In this document: one piece after another, positions 1 to 11,385 of the stretch
Position numbering within the stretch: the first letter of the stretch is position 1
Layout of the letters: each line of letters starts with the position of its first letter
Origin: Turnera subulata
Taxonomy: Eukaryota; Streptophyta; Magnoliopsida; Malpighiales; Passifloraceae
Assembly (NCBI GenBank): GCA_028386065.3
Contig: JAKUCV010002243.1
Coordinates: forward strand, 124,001-188,000
Direction of reading: 5' to 3'
DNA length: 64,000 nucleotides
Notes under the pieces: model-generated
Told to the model about the DNA's origin: nothing
The model's input: only the letters and a program-made list of their open reading frames with translations
The model's database searches: none
Translations under genes and position numbers: made by a program

Positions 1-1
1 C

Positions 2-679
2 ATACCCCGGCGTCAGGTTGTCGTTCCCCAAGTCCATCTGCCACCCTCCCCTACTCGCAACACATCCAATCGTTTTCATCTTCTGGATAGTGCTCGCCCT
101 GAGGTCCCAAAGCAGGTCATACACTCCCTCCCAGCTACACCAATCCCATCTAGACAGTCCACACCAAATGCCTTACCGGTGACACCAACTGTTCCTACCG
201 CTCCTCCACCACCACCAGTTGATAATGAGGCCACGACCCAGCCCAAACATTTCCTTACCCCCCCAACACTCCAAGACTTCCTAGGGGAAGGAATCCTTAA
301 GAGATCCAAACCCAAGATCTCTACCCAAAACCCAAAACCATCCATGAGAAAATCCCAACCTCTAAGAATTTCGAAGCTCACCCCAAAGGAAAATCCCAAA
401 AGACCAACCCTTAAAGACGTTTCCAATACCAGCTCTTACCCATCCACCTCCGATGTTGTCCACACCCCAGGACCTGTCACCCCTACAGTCCATTCCTTAG
501 CCAATTATCCCGTTATCTCCAACAACTTCAAGCAACCAACCACTACCCGGCCCCGTAAAAACCAAAACCATATGGCAGTGGTCCTTACCGAGGACTGTCA
601 TCGTATGATCTTTTCCCCAGGTGCATCCAGCTCAGGTATGGATGTGGAACGGCCGCCGGATAGTCACCAGCATCACTGA
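2..679 (+). CDS. C-terminal part of an unidentified proline/serine-rich protein, open at the left edge
   Basis: The reading frame is open from base 2 to a stop at 677-679, giving about 225 residues. The protein is rich in Pro, Ser, Thr and basic residues, with a run of eight prolines broken by one Ala and no recognisable folded domain. Such low-complexity tails follow the DUF4283/zinc-knuckle region in plant LINE ORF1 proteins, and this could be one. However, no endonuclease frame follows the stop, so the last exon of a host gene is equally possible. The start lies outside the window. I cannot name the family. Confidence 0.35.
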   Translation: MPRRQVVVPQVHLPPSPTRNTSNRFHLLDSARPEVPKQVIHSLPATPIPSRQSTPNALPVTPTVPTAPPPPPVDNEATTQPKHFLTPPTLQDFLGEGILKRSKPKISTQNPKPSMRKSQPLRISKLTPKENPKRPTLKDVSNTSSYPSTSDVVHTPGPVTPTVHSLANYPVISNNFKQPTTTRPRKNQNHMAVVLTEDCHRMIFSPGASSSGMDVERPPDSHQHH

Positions 680-1944
680 CCTGGCCAGTCATCCGGCTTG
701 TTTTGTTTTTCATTTTGCGAGGTGTATTCGCAGCTGTTATTCATTCTATGTCTTGTATGTTTGGGGATTATTCCCTAGTGGTGATTTACTTCTCATGAAC
801 TAGTCAGGTATTTTGTCCAAGATAAGAGTCGAATTGAGCTACCGACTCCTAATTATGTACTAAGCTCATGTATATTTATCGAATATACTTCCCGGTTTCG
901 ACCAAAAGAATGTCTTGTCAGATCGACAACCGACCAGTCGCGTCACCTTACAAGCAAGTAGTGACCGGTCTGAAGAGATTTTATCTCTTAGGTCTTATTA
1001 TTTCTCCAATTAACAGGCCCAATTTATCCATCAAACCCAAAAAGGTATTACGACTAATTGTTAGGCCCATAAATTTTGGGCCGATACAAACACTTAGGAA
1101 AAGCATTTGGCAACCCATACTAGAGTTTTTGTTTCAAAATCAACGGAATTCCAAAATTTAAAGTATTTGTTCGTGGTGTGTGATATTTTTTCTAATACAG
1201 ATTTGAAGTATTCTATTTTCACTGCAAAAACTGGAGGGATCCAATTGGATGACCAGCCCCCTACGGCAAAAATTAGGCCATTAATTAGCAGCCCATGCCT
1301 AACTCCTTATCCTTGTTTTTGCTCTCTTGTATTTTGCCTCCCTTAATTGACATTTGACTGTAGTCAACTCCCCATCCCTCCCGCACTCTCCTCTTTCTTT
1401 GGACTGATCATCAATCCTCACTTGCATGTAAATGAAAAGAATAGAAATTTCGCCCCCAACCAAATGAAAAAGAACATTGTAAATCGTATTATGAGTAAAT
1501 TTTTTTTCCCCTGACATAAAAACAATAGCCGGCGGTAGTTCACTAGTTAGGTACGGCAAAATTTTAGTATAAGTTCACTAATATATTGCTATCTTAATGG
1601 TATCATCCATCCTGTTAGATTATATATAAACTTTAGGACATCAACATATATATATGTGTAACAGTTGCTTATGGTAATGAACAGAGAGGAAATTCACAGG
1701 GAAGCAAAATAACAAAGTATGTATTTTGATTTCATTAATTCTATGAGAAAAATAAAGGTGAAAAAGCTTCACAGAAGATTACAGATTATGTGCAGGCATG
1801 CTATGAATTTGAGCGCATGCCCTTTCTGTACCATTTCTCAATACAAATTAACAAATGAAGGTTATGGGGATCGAGAAAAATAATGAAAAAGATTCTAGCT
1901 AAAGTACCGGAATGAGAAAGAAAGTACAAAGAAGGGAACTGGTT
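680..1944. other. Intergenic, no gene seen
   Basis: AT-rich sequence without a convincing coding frame on either strand. The first part may be 3' untranslated sequence of the upstream frame. No tRNA, SINE box pair or long repeat was recognised. Confidence 0.5.
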
Positions 1945-2208
1945 TTATGGGCATATAGAATCATCATCTATCTCTGCTACTTGACTGTTAGCGTAAGGAC
2001 CAAGCTTGTGATGGCACAGAGATGGCCCTGAAGGAGGCACTGGACCTCTTGGAAGCTGACTTTGAAAGCTGTAACCAAAACTACTCGGGCTTGATGAATA
2101 ACCCTTCAAGGGTCTCGTGCATCTTCCCGTGGAGGCCATTGTTGACATGAGAAAGAAGAGAACCAGAACAATTCTCAAGCCCGACCAGATTCTCTCCATA
2201 GAAGACAT
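1945..2208 (-). CDS. IDA-like (IDL) secreted signalling peptide precursor
   Basis: A single-exon 87-residue protein. Residues about 10-27 form a hydrophobic signal peptide (LRIVLVLFFLMSTMAS), followed by a variable Ser-rich stretch. A conserved C-terminal block at about residues 52-71 reads LPRGPVPPSGPS then LCHHKLGPY. The core PxGxxPPSGPS matches the EPIP motif of the INFLORESCENCE DEFICIENT IN ABSCISSION family, whose processed hydroxyproline peptides are perceived at the cell surface by HAESA-type receptor kinases and drive cell separation. The usual KRHN ending is replaced by LCHH, and 16 residues follow the motif, so this is a divergent member or a PIP-like relative. I chose the ATG at 2208 because it directly precedes the signal peptide. 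The longer upstream frame to 2325 runs into the TATA box and has no signal-like start. Family assignment is from motif memory, not a search. Confidence 0.75.
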   Translation of the reverse strand: MSSMERIWSGLRIVLVLFFLMSTMASTGRCTRPLKGYSSSPSSFGYSFQSQLPRGPVPPSGPSLCHHKLGPYANSQVAEIDDDSICP

Positions 2209-2306
2209 GTTCCTTGGCGCCTTGTACTGACCGCAGTATTTCCTTTTTTTTTTGGTTATAAAGTGAGAGACATGACACACAAGTACATCCCTAAAGAACA
2301 TATGGC

Positions 2307-2314
2307 TATTTATA
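2307..2314 (-). promoter_or_regulatory. TATA box of the IDA-like gene
   Basis: Read on the minus strand this is TATAAATA, a consensus plant TATA box. It lies about 100 bases upstream of the chosen ATG and implies a short leader of roughly 70 bases. This supports the shorter start for the peptide gene. Confidence 0.6.
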
Positions 2315-4602
2315 AAGAGGAACAAAAAGGCAGGAGATTGCGGTTGAATTGAAATGTTGTTTGTATTGGACTTGTAAGGAGGTGGCAGGAATTGAATATT
2401 TTATTCGATAAATTTTGAAGTGAAGAAAATTTGGTGGGTTTTGAAGACTAGGAACTGTGTTTTTTGGTGATTTGATTATAGACTTCTTCACTAAAAGTCT
2501 CAAAGTTGAAGGGTGGAAGTACAAATAGCAGCCAAGTTAGAAACATATGGCTATCATTTGATTTTGAATGTATACATATATATGGTTTCTTTTATATTGT
2601 TAATAATTTTCTGTTCATATTTGTACTACCACCTTCAAAGCTTATGAATAACAAATTGGACAGAAACATTGTGCTTTTAATTAATTAAGTAGTTTACAGA
2701 ATGGTCTCTTTCAAATATAAAATTAAACGTGATCATTGATTTCTTGAAAACTATGGGCATACCGTTTTAACTGAATTTTCTTGGTTGGTGAGGGTTCCTC
2801 GAAGCTCCCTAGCAGGCTAGCAGCTATGTTTATACACATTGGTATTGCTTTTCTCCTTCCTGCAATTAATAGGGATTTTTTTTCACAAACTAATTAGAAA
2901 TAGTCTTGCAATGTTTAATTCCAAGGGAATACATTTGGTTGGTGCGGGAAAATAGATTCCACATTAATAACGATTAATCTATTAGTTTCTTCATCGAATA
3001 GAGACATGCATGCAGGCCTTTGTTGAATCCTATACAAATTGCTGGTGTGGTCCAGCGGATAGCGAATAAGAAAAGCTTTTTATATAGGCTATACTATAAG
3101 ACCAGACAAGCATGTGTTAATTAACAGCCCTGCATTCATGTATACGTACGTCAATATAGCAAAATGTATTTGAAGAAGAAGATTTACCAGCAATTTTTTA
3201 GAAGGAAAAAAAAAAAAAAAAAAAGAAGAGACGAAACGTTTGGTTCAAAATGATAAAACCTTAAGTTGTTGTACGAAAAGAGAATCTGTTCAATAAATAG
3301 GAAAGATTATTATACGTCTACTTCTTCGAAAAGTAATTGAAAGCAAATGCATGAAGAATTTGTTGACTAGTATAACTAATATTAACGGATAGCTAGTCAT
3401 CGTGGCTTACAATTAGTCAATTAATAAACAGTAATAATCCACAATCAATGCTGCTTTGTCAATACATCTAAATAAAAGTAGAGATGTTTTGTCAATGATT
3501 AGAATTAACAATTGTATTAGCAACTGTGGGTAGATAGTGATCATGATTAGCCATCATGGCTTAGAGACAATTATACCCGCCTAAAACAAGTAATATTGCT
3601 TTTTAACACTGACAATTAATTAATCAATTGTTGGAAATTTTTTTTTTCTTGGAGATTAGAAACTCATGATTATAATTAATAACCTCCATAATCAAAACCG
3701 GGAGCTGGACCGCGCATAAGCTCATTAAGTAAGAAATTTTTAATTGGGCTTCAGTTGTGTTCGGTTTAGCTTCTCTGGGCTCAAGATGTATGGAAGAAAT
3801 GGAAACGAGTAAATGAAGTAATAGCCTCAATTAGCCCAAAACTAGAGATGGCTGTGTGTAACCCCCAACCCCCCGCCCCATCTTTAGTTGGGCTTTAGTT
3901 GGGTCTATATATAATTGTCTCATGGGCTTAGGACATAATGGAGAAAGACGGAACAAAAGTAGATAGTACTTAAACAGTTAAAATGTAGGATTGGTATCAT
4001 CAAACTATCGCGAGTCAACTGTAAAAAAACAAAAAGAAAACAAACTCTTTCCATTGAGGAAAAGAGAGCGCTACTAAAATCGTGCTTGCTTTCTGGAGAG
4101 TTACTAATACAACTACTTGGTAGCCATTGCATAGAAAGTAGATAGACACTGTCTCTGTCTCTCTGTCTTTGTTTCACAAAAAGTGAGTTTCCTTTTATAA
4201 CTGTTAGTTCACTCAATTTTTGATCACCTTATCGTTTTTGTTTTTGACTGAATTATAGTGGTAAGGTGGAATGTTTTGTTATAACCCAATTTGCTTTTGC
4301 ATTTTTTTGGTGTTGGGAATTGACCATTTATATCTGTTTATTGATAAAGTTCGGTTCTTGATATGCTATAGGCTGCAAAGGCCGCGGTTTCCATAGATAG
4401 GTGTTGTCAAAAAGCTCAGTATTGGAAAGAGCTTCAAGCAAATACAGTTTTGATGTCCGGGCTCATTTTCAGTCCTTCTTTAACCTTGCCTCGTTTTTAC
4501 ATAACGTTGAGGTTTGTTTTAGTTCCTCGTTCAAATTCAAATGTGCCCGTTTGAAGGTTTGTTTAAATGATTTGGGGTTGTTGCAGCAGGAGGATTGTTC
4601 GA
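2315..4602. other. Intergenic plus upstream exon/leader of the QPT gene
   Basis: Mostly AT-rich DNA with a poly-A run near 3210-3223 and no confident gene. The last 300 bases should contain the promoter and at least one 5' exon of the quinolinate phosphoribosyltransferase gene. A splice acceptor (TTGCAG) ends at 4586, and the sequence from 4587 stays in frame with the enzyme. The exon supplying the usual N-terminal targeting residues could not be placed. Confidence 0.45.
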
Positions 4603-7600
4603 ATGTCTGCCACTGAAACTATGAGTACGAGATTATCTTTCGAGTCAATGGCAATAAAGCCTCCTTCCCATCCTACGTATGATTTGAAGGGTGTCATTAA
4701 GCTAGCTCTTGCTGAAGATGCTGGGGATCGAGGTTCGTTCATCTCTTATTGTTAATCTCTAGCTCTCTTCTGAGAGCGACTTCAATTGCTGCGTGTTTAT
4801 GTTTTATTGATGGTGGATGTCACTATGTTCTGTATGATATTTGTAGTAGCATGTGTGGAGAGTAAAATTAATCGAGTAAATGATACAAAATGTACTTCGA
4901 AATAGATGCAGCAAAATCAGTTTGGTATCAAAACATTAATGCATCGATTGGCATGAAAAAGTCATTGTCTTGTCATTATTCATTAGTGTTATTCTTATTC
5001 CATTGCTTCTTGCATTCTTTGATTGTCTGTAATATCCTCATGTGAAGATGTTTTTGGTTAAATTGAAGGAGATGTGACATGTTTGGCGACCATTGCCTCT
5101 GATATGGAAGTGGAAGCATACTTCTTGGCGAAAGAGGATGGTATTGTCTCAGGAATTGCACTTGCCGAGATGGTGTTTAGAGAAGTAGATCCCTCTCTGG
5201 AGGTATTGATCCCTGCACTTCTTTGTGTTTGTTGTATGTGTGTGTTTTGCAATCTTGGTCATTCTTGATGTTGATTTTCCAATAGGTGGAGTGGTCCCGG
5301 AAGGATGGAGATTATGTTCACAAAGGACTGCAGTTTGGGAAAGTATCTGGTAAACCAACAGATAGCTAATTCTTCAATTATGAGGCTTGCTGATGGTTTA
5401 TGTTATGATATTTTTGGCATGCAGGACGGGCACATAATATTGTTGTAGCTGAAAGAGTTGTGTTAAACTTTATGCAGCGGATGAGTGGAATAGCTACTCT
5501 TACTAAGGTTCTTTACTTTCCTACAGTAATGATTGAATCTAAGTAACAGACCAATAGTGTAGCGCCATATCTTTATCACCGTGCTTATTCTTGGATATGC
5601 CAAAATTTCTGAATCGATCATTATGCTCTTTACACCGAAAAGCAACAGGTGTTAGCTTGCAAATTTTGTGGTAGTAGTGAAGCTGTACTGTGCATTGAAC
5701 TAGCTGTTTGAAGTCTTGTCGCATCTGGAAAAGTTATACAGCATGTTTACTAGATGAAAGATATTTATATTCCTTTTGCTTAAACAGGCAATGGCAGATG
5801 CTGCACGCCCAGCTTGCATTCTAGAGACGCGGAAAACTGCTCCTGGCTTACGTTTGGTTGATAAGTGGGCGGTGTGTATCAAATCCCTTTTAATGTCCTG
5901 TAGTTTAAATTCTCCTTTTGAGATGAATACAAGCTTTTTGTTCACCTGTAGCATTTATCTCTTTGCAGGTGCTAATTGGGGGAGGAAAAAATCACAGAAT
6001 GGGTTTATTTGATATGGTCATGATAAAGGACAACCATATATCAATAGCTGGAGGCATCGTGAATGCCATTAGAGCTGTTGATCAGTATTTAGAGCAAAGA
6101 AACCTTCAAATGGAGGTTGAGGTAGTTTTTCCAAAACTTTCTCCAACTTTTTCCTAAATTTGGTCTCTGTTCTGCTTTCCAAAAGAATCCGTGTTATATC
6201 TTTTTCATAGCTTTTTATCATGCGCTCCCTCTCTCTCTGTGGAAATTGTGATAACTACAATGTTGTTTTGCCTTTCCGAAGGTCGAGACAAGGACATTTG
6301 AGGAGATAAAGGAAGTGTTAACATATACATCTCAAACAAAGTCATCATTGACACGGATAATGTTGGATAATATGGTTATACCACTACCAAATGGAGATGT
6401 TGATGTATCTATGCTCAAAGATGCTGTTGACTTGATCAATGGAAGATTTGAGACTGAGGTAACACTTATTATCCATTGTGCTTATTTTTTTATCGTAATA
6501 CATGACCTGATAGTTTTCAACTTGTCCAAGCAGCTTCTACTTTCCAACCAGAGTTATACCTGTTATCCCGATTCCCGATAACATGTACTTAACAGGAAGT
6601 TAACGCTGAAAATTTATGCGAAATAAAAAGGGACCGGATCAAAATCATATATATATAATTGTTTGAGGCTATCATGTATTTTGGTGGAGATATTGTTCAT
6701 GTTCATGTATTCGTCACTCTTTCACCATTTTATGAATAATACGCAACTCATCTTTTAGTGATGCTGATTTTCAAGTTTGACATTATAGCATGCCAAATGC
6801 ACCTGTAAATGGCCGTGGCCATTGACTATAATTTGAGTAGCAGATTTTTGAAATTGTTTTCTCTGCTTGGCCCTTGATATCCTGGGTAGTTTGAAACTGT
6901 AGTTGGAGTATGCTCTGACAGCTGTCAGAAGTTCAAGTTCCATTACCATTAGTCTTTTGCATATTTCTAGTATGTAGTACCTTATACGAAGCTAAGGTTG
7001 CCAGAGAAGATTTGAGAACCTGTTTAGGCATTAATTCAGTTCTTTTTTGTCCTGGATGTTTACCTGTTCTAGTTCTCTGTACTTTTAATCATTCGTCTCC
7101 TCTACAAACTGTCTAACATTATTTGGCTTATCACTTCTCTGGACAAATATTAAGTATACTAGTTCTAAAAATCAGTAGTCATATTTGTTTTCTGTACTTG
7201 GCTTGTAGTAGAGCCCATTATACAACGGTTCTCATGTTATTTTGCTGTATTTAGCTTACAGTACAGTCCTTTTGAGGCCAAATACCGATATGTTTGTTCT
7301 ACTGTAACAGGCTTCGGGAAATGTAACCCTTGAAACGGTTCACAAAATTGGACAAACTGGGGTAACCTACATTTCCAGGTAAGTTTTCCTGCTTTTCAAG
7401 CTCTGTTTGGGATGCTATTGTAATATAGATTGGGATTTAGAGTCAGATATTGAGAAAACTTTCCAGTTTAATTGTAGGTGCATGTAGTTGCTTTACATCC
7501 CTGAATAGTATTTGCTATGACAAGTTTCTAGTTATAAGAATTTGCAACTCTTTAACGTGAGATGATCAAGCTTTGAAGTGCTAATATTCTTTTAATCTGA

Positions 7601-7713
7601 TCTCTTAATTTTTCAGTGGTGCCCTGACTCATTCTGTAAAAGCTCTGGACATCTCCCTCAAAATTGATACAGAGTTGGCGCTGCAAGTTGGAAGGCGTAC
7701 AAAAAGGGCATGA
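4603..7713 (+). CDS. QPT: Quinolinate phosphoribosyltransferase (nicotinate-nucleotide pyrophosphorylase, decarboxylating)
   Basis: Converts quinolinate and PRPP to nicotinate mononucleotide, CO2 and pyrophosphate, the entry step of de novo NAD synthesis (and of the pyridine ring of nicotine where present). Exons read as 4603-4732, 5069-5202, 5286-5349, 5425-5507, 5788-5871, 5969-6121, 6282-6458, 7311-7378 and 7617-7713. All introns are GT-AG and phases agree throughout, giving 329 residues from the ATG at 4603. Diagnostic blocks are [30 protein letters not shown], the PRPP/quinolinate-binding [34 protein letters not shown], and [17 protein letters not shown] near the end, closing with GRRTKRA. 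Plant enzymes are about 20 residues longer at the N-terminus. The frame stays open to the acceptor at 4586, so an upstream exon with the plastid-targeting start is probable. The gene looks intact. Confidence 0.96.
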
Positions 7714-7779
7714 TTTTCTGTCTCCATTTTCTTTGCAAGTAAACAAATCTTGAAGGTCTTGATGTTGCAAGGGGAAAAA

Positions 7780-7785
7780 AATAAA
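7780..7785 (+). terminator. Candidate poly(A) signal of QPT
   Basis: AATAAA lies 67 bases after the QPT stop codon in A-rich DNA, a usual place for a plant near-upstream polyadenylation element. The surrounding A-richness makes a chance match possible. Confidence 0.4.
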
Positions 7786-7896
7786 GGAAAAAAAGGGGAG
7801 AGATAGACATATCTTGTACTATCCAAAAAAAGATTATGTTTTCTGTGGAGGGAAATCTATATAAAAAAAAAAAGATGGACATTAAGAGTGGTTGGA

Positions 7897-7949
7897 AGAG
7901 CTGTAATAGTATTTTATGGTTGATTATAAAATACATAAACAATAATAAA
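7897..7949. repeat. Short dispersed repeat, copy 1
   Basis: About 50 bases (AGCTGTAATAGTATTTTATG, then a TTGATTATAAAATAC...AACAATAATA stretch) recur with a few changes at 12831-12879 in the same orientation. This copy sits immediately before the LINE-like fragment, and the second lies beyond the copia element and the F-box remnant. Confidence 0.6.
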
Positions 7950-9300
7950 TGCGTGCCAGTATCAAATTTGTTGTCGACCAACCGCTTCGTCCAGGTGTTC
8001 ACGTGCTTGATTCTCAGGGTAAAGAAATATGGATCAAATTTAAGTATGAACGTTTGGGTGAGTTCTGTTTCAAGTGTGGCTTGATTTCTCATGCGACACA
8101 TAAGTGCAAAAAGGCCAAGCGAGCAAATGAAGGGAAGAAACTACCTGCTGAAGATAGTTATGGCCCATGGATGCATGCTAAAGAAGTGTATGGTAAACAC
8201 TATTTTGGGCACCTTATGAGCCTAATGATGCTAATTTTAACCCTCCACCTGATGATGCTGTTGAATTCCCCATGCTGAGGGGACCGCTCCCGGAGCTCCT
8301 GTGCTCCTGTGCTGGAACTCCTAGTGATGTTCATCGCAAGCGCAAAGCTGGTAAGGATCCTTCCTTATCTCTTATTACTGAATCCGCTAAGAAACACCAC
8401 ACTGAAGTGGTTCAAGTGGTAGCTGAAATTGTGGAAGAGCTAGACACAAACACCCCAATTTCGAAATCGGCCTCTCGTCCTTCTTGGAAAAGGTTGGCTC
8501 GATCCACCTAGGTCCCTCCTCACACCTCTGCAGAGGAGTGGGTTAAGGCCTATGAGAAGGGTGAAACTTACAATGACGGTATGGGGGTGGTAGAGCCTAC
8601 CTTTTGGAGATCCTTGGGAGCCCCTGGAGCCTCCAGCTGGGTATCCTCTCAAGCGACGGATGGTGAAATACCCGCAGTGGGAGCCTACGCTTCTACTGTG
8701 TGGTTCTCTCTATTTTGTTTTTGTCGATATGCAGTTCTTAAATATATCTATTTCTCGTTCAAAAAGGACTGGCATGTTTTGGCCATGGCTGTGTATTATG
8801 CAACCTTGTTTTTGGACCCAGGCTTTCTTCTTCTTCAGTTCTACAGCTTCTGGTGGCTTTGTTGGGTCGGCAATCAAGGTTAGTGGATTTTTATTTTGTT
8901 ATCGAGCATCAGCTGATGAGGTATCAGACAGCGGATTGAACAGGGGTCACGACTTGTGCAAACTACCGAACTCTTTGGAGGGTAGAAGGAACTCGGTTCT
9001 TGGGTGGACATCTCTACGTTCTGTAAAGGCAATGCTGCCCCGATGATGGTATCTTTACTGTCTAGGCACCTTGGAATGCTCTGTTCAAGTGCCCTAGCAT
9101 TATCTCTTCAGATGCAATGCTGTCTATATGGGAGCCGGCTTGGCTCTTCTTTTCCATATCTCGTTCATAATGGCACAAGAACATTTGTGTTCGATTGTGA
9201 ACACCATTACTTTGAACTAAGTAGGTTGTTGAAGGTAGCTGGTAGTGCTCCCTTGTATTATTTAGAATGGTGTTGTAATAGTTAGTATTTCTCTTAATAT
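7950..9300 (+). pseudogene. 5'-truncated LINE-like fragment (ORF1 zinc-knuckle region and beyond)
   Basis: The frame at 7949-8278 encodes a GKEIWIKFKYERLGEFCFKC block followed by a complete CX2CX4HX4C zinc knuckle (CFKCGLISHATHKC). This is the hallmark of the zf-CCHC_4 region after DUF4283 in plant LINE/gag-like ORF1 proteins. The DUF4283 part is missing, so the copy starts mid-protein, as expected of a 5'-truncated insertion. A second frame, 8272-8511, ends in a basic RPSWKRLARS block that often closes such ORF1 proteins. After that only broken frames are seen up to about 9285. The copy is 3' of QPT in the same orientation. An A-run at 9437-9448, beyond a SINE inserted near its end, could be its tail. 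Confidence 0.6.
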
Positions 9301-9318
9301 AAGGCTATGACTTTCCAC
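9301..9318 (+). repeat. Left target-site duplication of the SINE
   Basis: AAGGCTATGACTTTCCAC is repeated exactly at 9416-9433 on the far side of the SINE. Confidence 0.85.
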
Positions 9319-9415
9319 CAATAGGCTTGTAGCTCATTGGCACTCTTATGTCAAAAGCACAAGAGGGGTGAGGTCTCGGGTTCGAGTCTCACTCTCCTCG
9401 ACTAGTATAAAAAAA
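9319..9415 (+). mobile_element. tRNA-derived SINE
   Basis: About 97 bp. A pol III A box (TAGCTCATTGG, 9330-9340) is followed 38 bases later by a B box (GGTTCGAGTCT, 9379-9389), then a short unique part and an A-rich tail. The element is flanked by an exact 18-bp direct repeat, the signature of LINE-mediated target-primed insertion. The short body resembles small plant SINE families with T/A-rich tails. The family was not identified. It inserted into the 3' part of the LINE-like fragment, so it is younger than that copy. Confidence 0.85.
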
Positions 9416-9433
9416 AAGGCTATGACTTTCCAC
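9416..9433 (+). repeat. Right target-site duplication of the SINE
   Basis: Exact copy of 9301-9318, directly after the SINE A-tail. Confidence 0.85.
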
Positions 9434-9528
9434 GGCAAAAAAAAAAAAGAATTAGTTTTCCGCCGACTTTGAGGAGATTATAAATTACATAATCTTCCCC
9501 ACCCCCAGTCTCACACGTTCGATTCCTC

Positions 9529-9978
9529 TGTTTCCCACAGACACAAAGAATTGGACGGACTACAAATTTTCTACTAATATATAATATTAGTACAAAAGAA
9601 CCTCACAATAAAATCTACCCACAAAATGTTTCCTTATCACTTCTTAATTTTAGAAGGAGACTAAGAAAAATATTCGGTATATTTTTCTTCCTATTCTCCT
9701 CTTTCTTCTTCTCTTCTCTCTCCCTCTCTCTTTCTTTCTCTTCTCTCCTTTTTTTTCTACATGTGTTGAGGGATAGAAAAAACACTACATCCTCAAGCCT
9801 ATTTATAGGCTAAAGAAGACGTGTACAAGCTGTATATGGGTTGTTATTCTTCAAAGAAAGTGTCTGCTTCTTCATGTGCAGCTGTAACTTTTGAAAATAT
9901 ATTTTTCAAAGTTACAGCTCCCAAACCTTGCCTAATGTCTTCTTTATTTGACTAAATAATTCAGCCCACACCTAACAA
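9529..9978 (-). repeat. Left LTR (3' LTR of the copia element)
   Basis: 450 bp, beginning TGTTTCCCACAG and ending CACCTAACA. It lacks a 32-bp block present in the right LTR (between AAAGAATT and GGACTAC). It also has an imperfect version of the palindrome that is perfect in the other LTR. Confidence 0.85.
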
Positions 9979-10055
9979 TCTCCACCTTGGGCTAAATTGC
10001 ACTTGACGTTCTTCATAATTTTTGTCTTCTTGACCCATATCTGCTTCAATCTTCT

Positions 10056-11340
10056 TCATGTTGGTGTACAGCTCTCTTTACTGCTACATGTTGCAAAACC
10101 AACCTTCCTCTTGTTGAATGCAACAATGTTTTGCTGTCTGCCTGACACCGCATAAGCCTCAACCTTTGTATTGCTCTTCACTATACTTTCAATTAACCTG
10201 TAAAGATTCTTCTCGATCAATTCTCCCTTCATAATTACCAAGGCGCCTTTTGTAACATTCAAAACTCCACCTCGAGAAGAAAAACCACATCCTCTCGAAT
10301 CAAGTCTACCAAGGGAAATTAAATTTCTTCCAAAGCTCTGACACGTACCTCACATCACCAAATGTCTTCACAAAACCATCATGCATCTTTATCTTCACAC
10401 TACCAATACCATGAATTTTAAATTCATGGTTATCTGCCAGAACTATTGATTCTCCTTCACTGCAGGGCTTATAGCTACTAAACCATTCCTTACTTGCACA
10501 AATATGAAAGGAACAGGCAGAGTCTAAAATCCACAAATCTTTAGTGTGTTCACCTTTACCTTCTTGTACCAAGAAAAATTCACCATCCGAGTCATTTTCA
10601 ACAATCGCAGTCTTATCAGACTTCTTGCGATTTTTCTTCAGTTCTTCCATATCCTTCTTCATCTGTTCACAATAAAATTGGCAATGTCCTTTCTTATGAC
10701 AGTGTTAGCACCCTTATCACTAAATCTGTTCTTCCTTTTGAACCAGATCTAGAATTTCTTTTGAACTGGTTAGACCGTGATGGGCCCCTACCACGGTTAA
10801 CTTCTGCCACAGTGATATCTTCATCTATACCACTACTAAATTGGTTCAACTTAAAAATTTCCATTAGCACTTTTGTCACATCTGCAACTGAAAGAGTCTG
10901 CTTCCCAACACACAATGAATTCTTCAAATTATCATATGAATGTGGAAGAGACATCAACAACATCAGGGCCTTATCCTCTTCTTCATAGGTCACATCAATG
11001 CTAGCTAACTCTTTAATGAATTTATTAAATCGATTGATGTGATCTACTACATGTGTACCTTGCTGCATTTTTAACTGGTATAACTCCTTCTTCATGAACA
11101 ACAGGTTTGTAGGTGACTTCGACATGTAGATATCTTCCAATTTCTTCATCAGCTCCACCGGACTTGTCTCCTCCATGACACTGTACTTCACATCTGGCGC
11201 AAGAGTCAATCTGATGGTACTGACAGCTCGCTGCTCGAGCTCCTCCCAATCTTCATCCTTCATGTCCTTTGGCTTCTTGATATATTGGGGAGATTGCCGG
11301 TCAAATCTGTTATTAGGTTCATGTGCCTCAGCAAATCATG
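10056..11340 (-). pseudogene. Copia gag-protease remnant
   Basis: Read right to left, the frame ending at 10694 (about 190 residues) is a copia Gag (UBN2/retrotran_gag type): MKDEDWEELEQRAVSTIRL, then MKKELYQLKMQQGTHVVDHI and LMSLPHSYDNLKNSL. A following frame (10306-10662) carries the aspartic protease start WILDSACSFHIC, with the active-site DSA, and GIGSVKIKMHDGFVKT. A last piece (10056-10262) has KGALVIMKGELIEKNLYRL, which normally precedes the integrase zinc finger. Frame breaks and the loss of everything downstream show it is dead. The first part of Gag upstream of DMKDEDW is also missing or unrecognisable. Confidence 0.85.
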
Positions 11341-11385
11341 GTACAATCTAATCTTGGACAATCGTCGTCACTTGACTGAGTTGCA

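Noticed and set aside
179..1559. Several overlapping 60-100-codon frames on both strands near the left edge
   Set aside because: Shadow or random frames without domain, signal peptide or codon pattern. Only the frame open from base 2 was kept, with low confidence.
3042..3062. A-box-like TGGTCCAGCGG string suggesting a SINE or tRNA
   Set aside because: No B box at the right distance and no target duplication.
9510..9526. GTTCGATTCC next to the left copia LTR as a second SINE
   Set aside because: An isolated B-box-like string. The upstream 60 bases have no A box.
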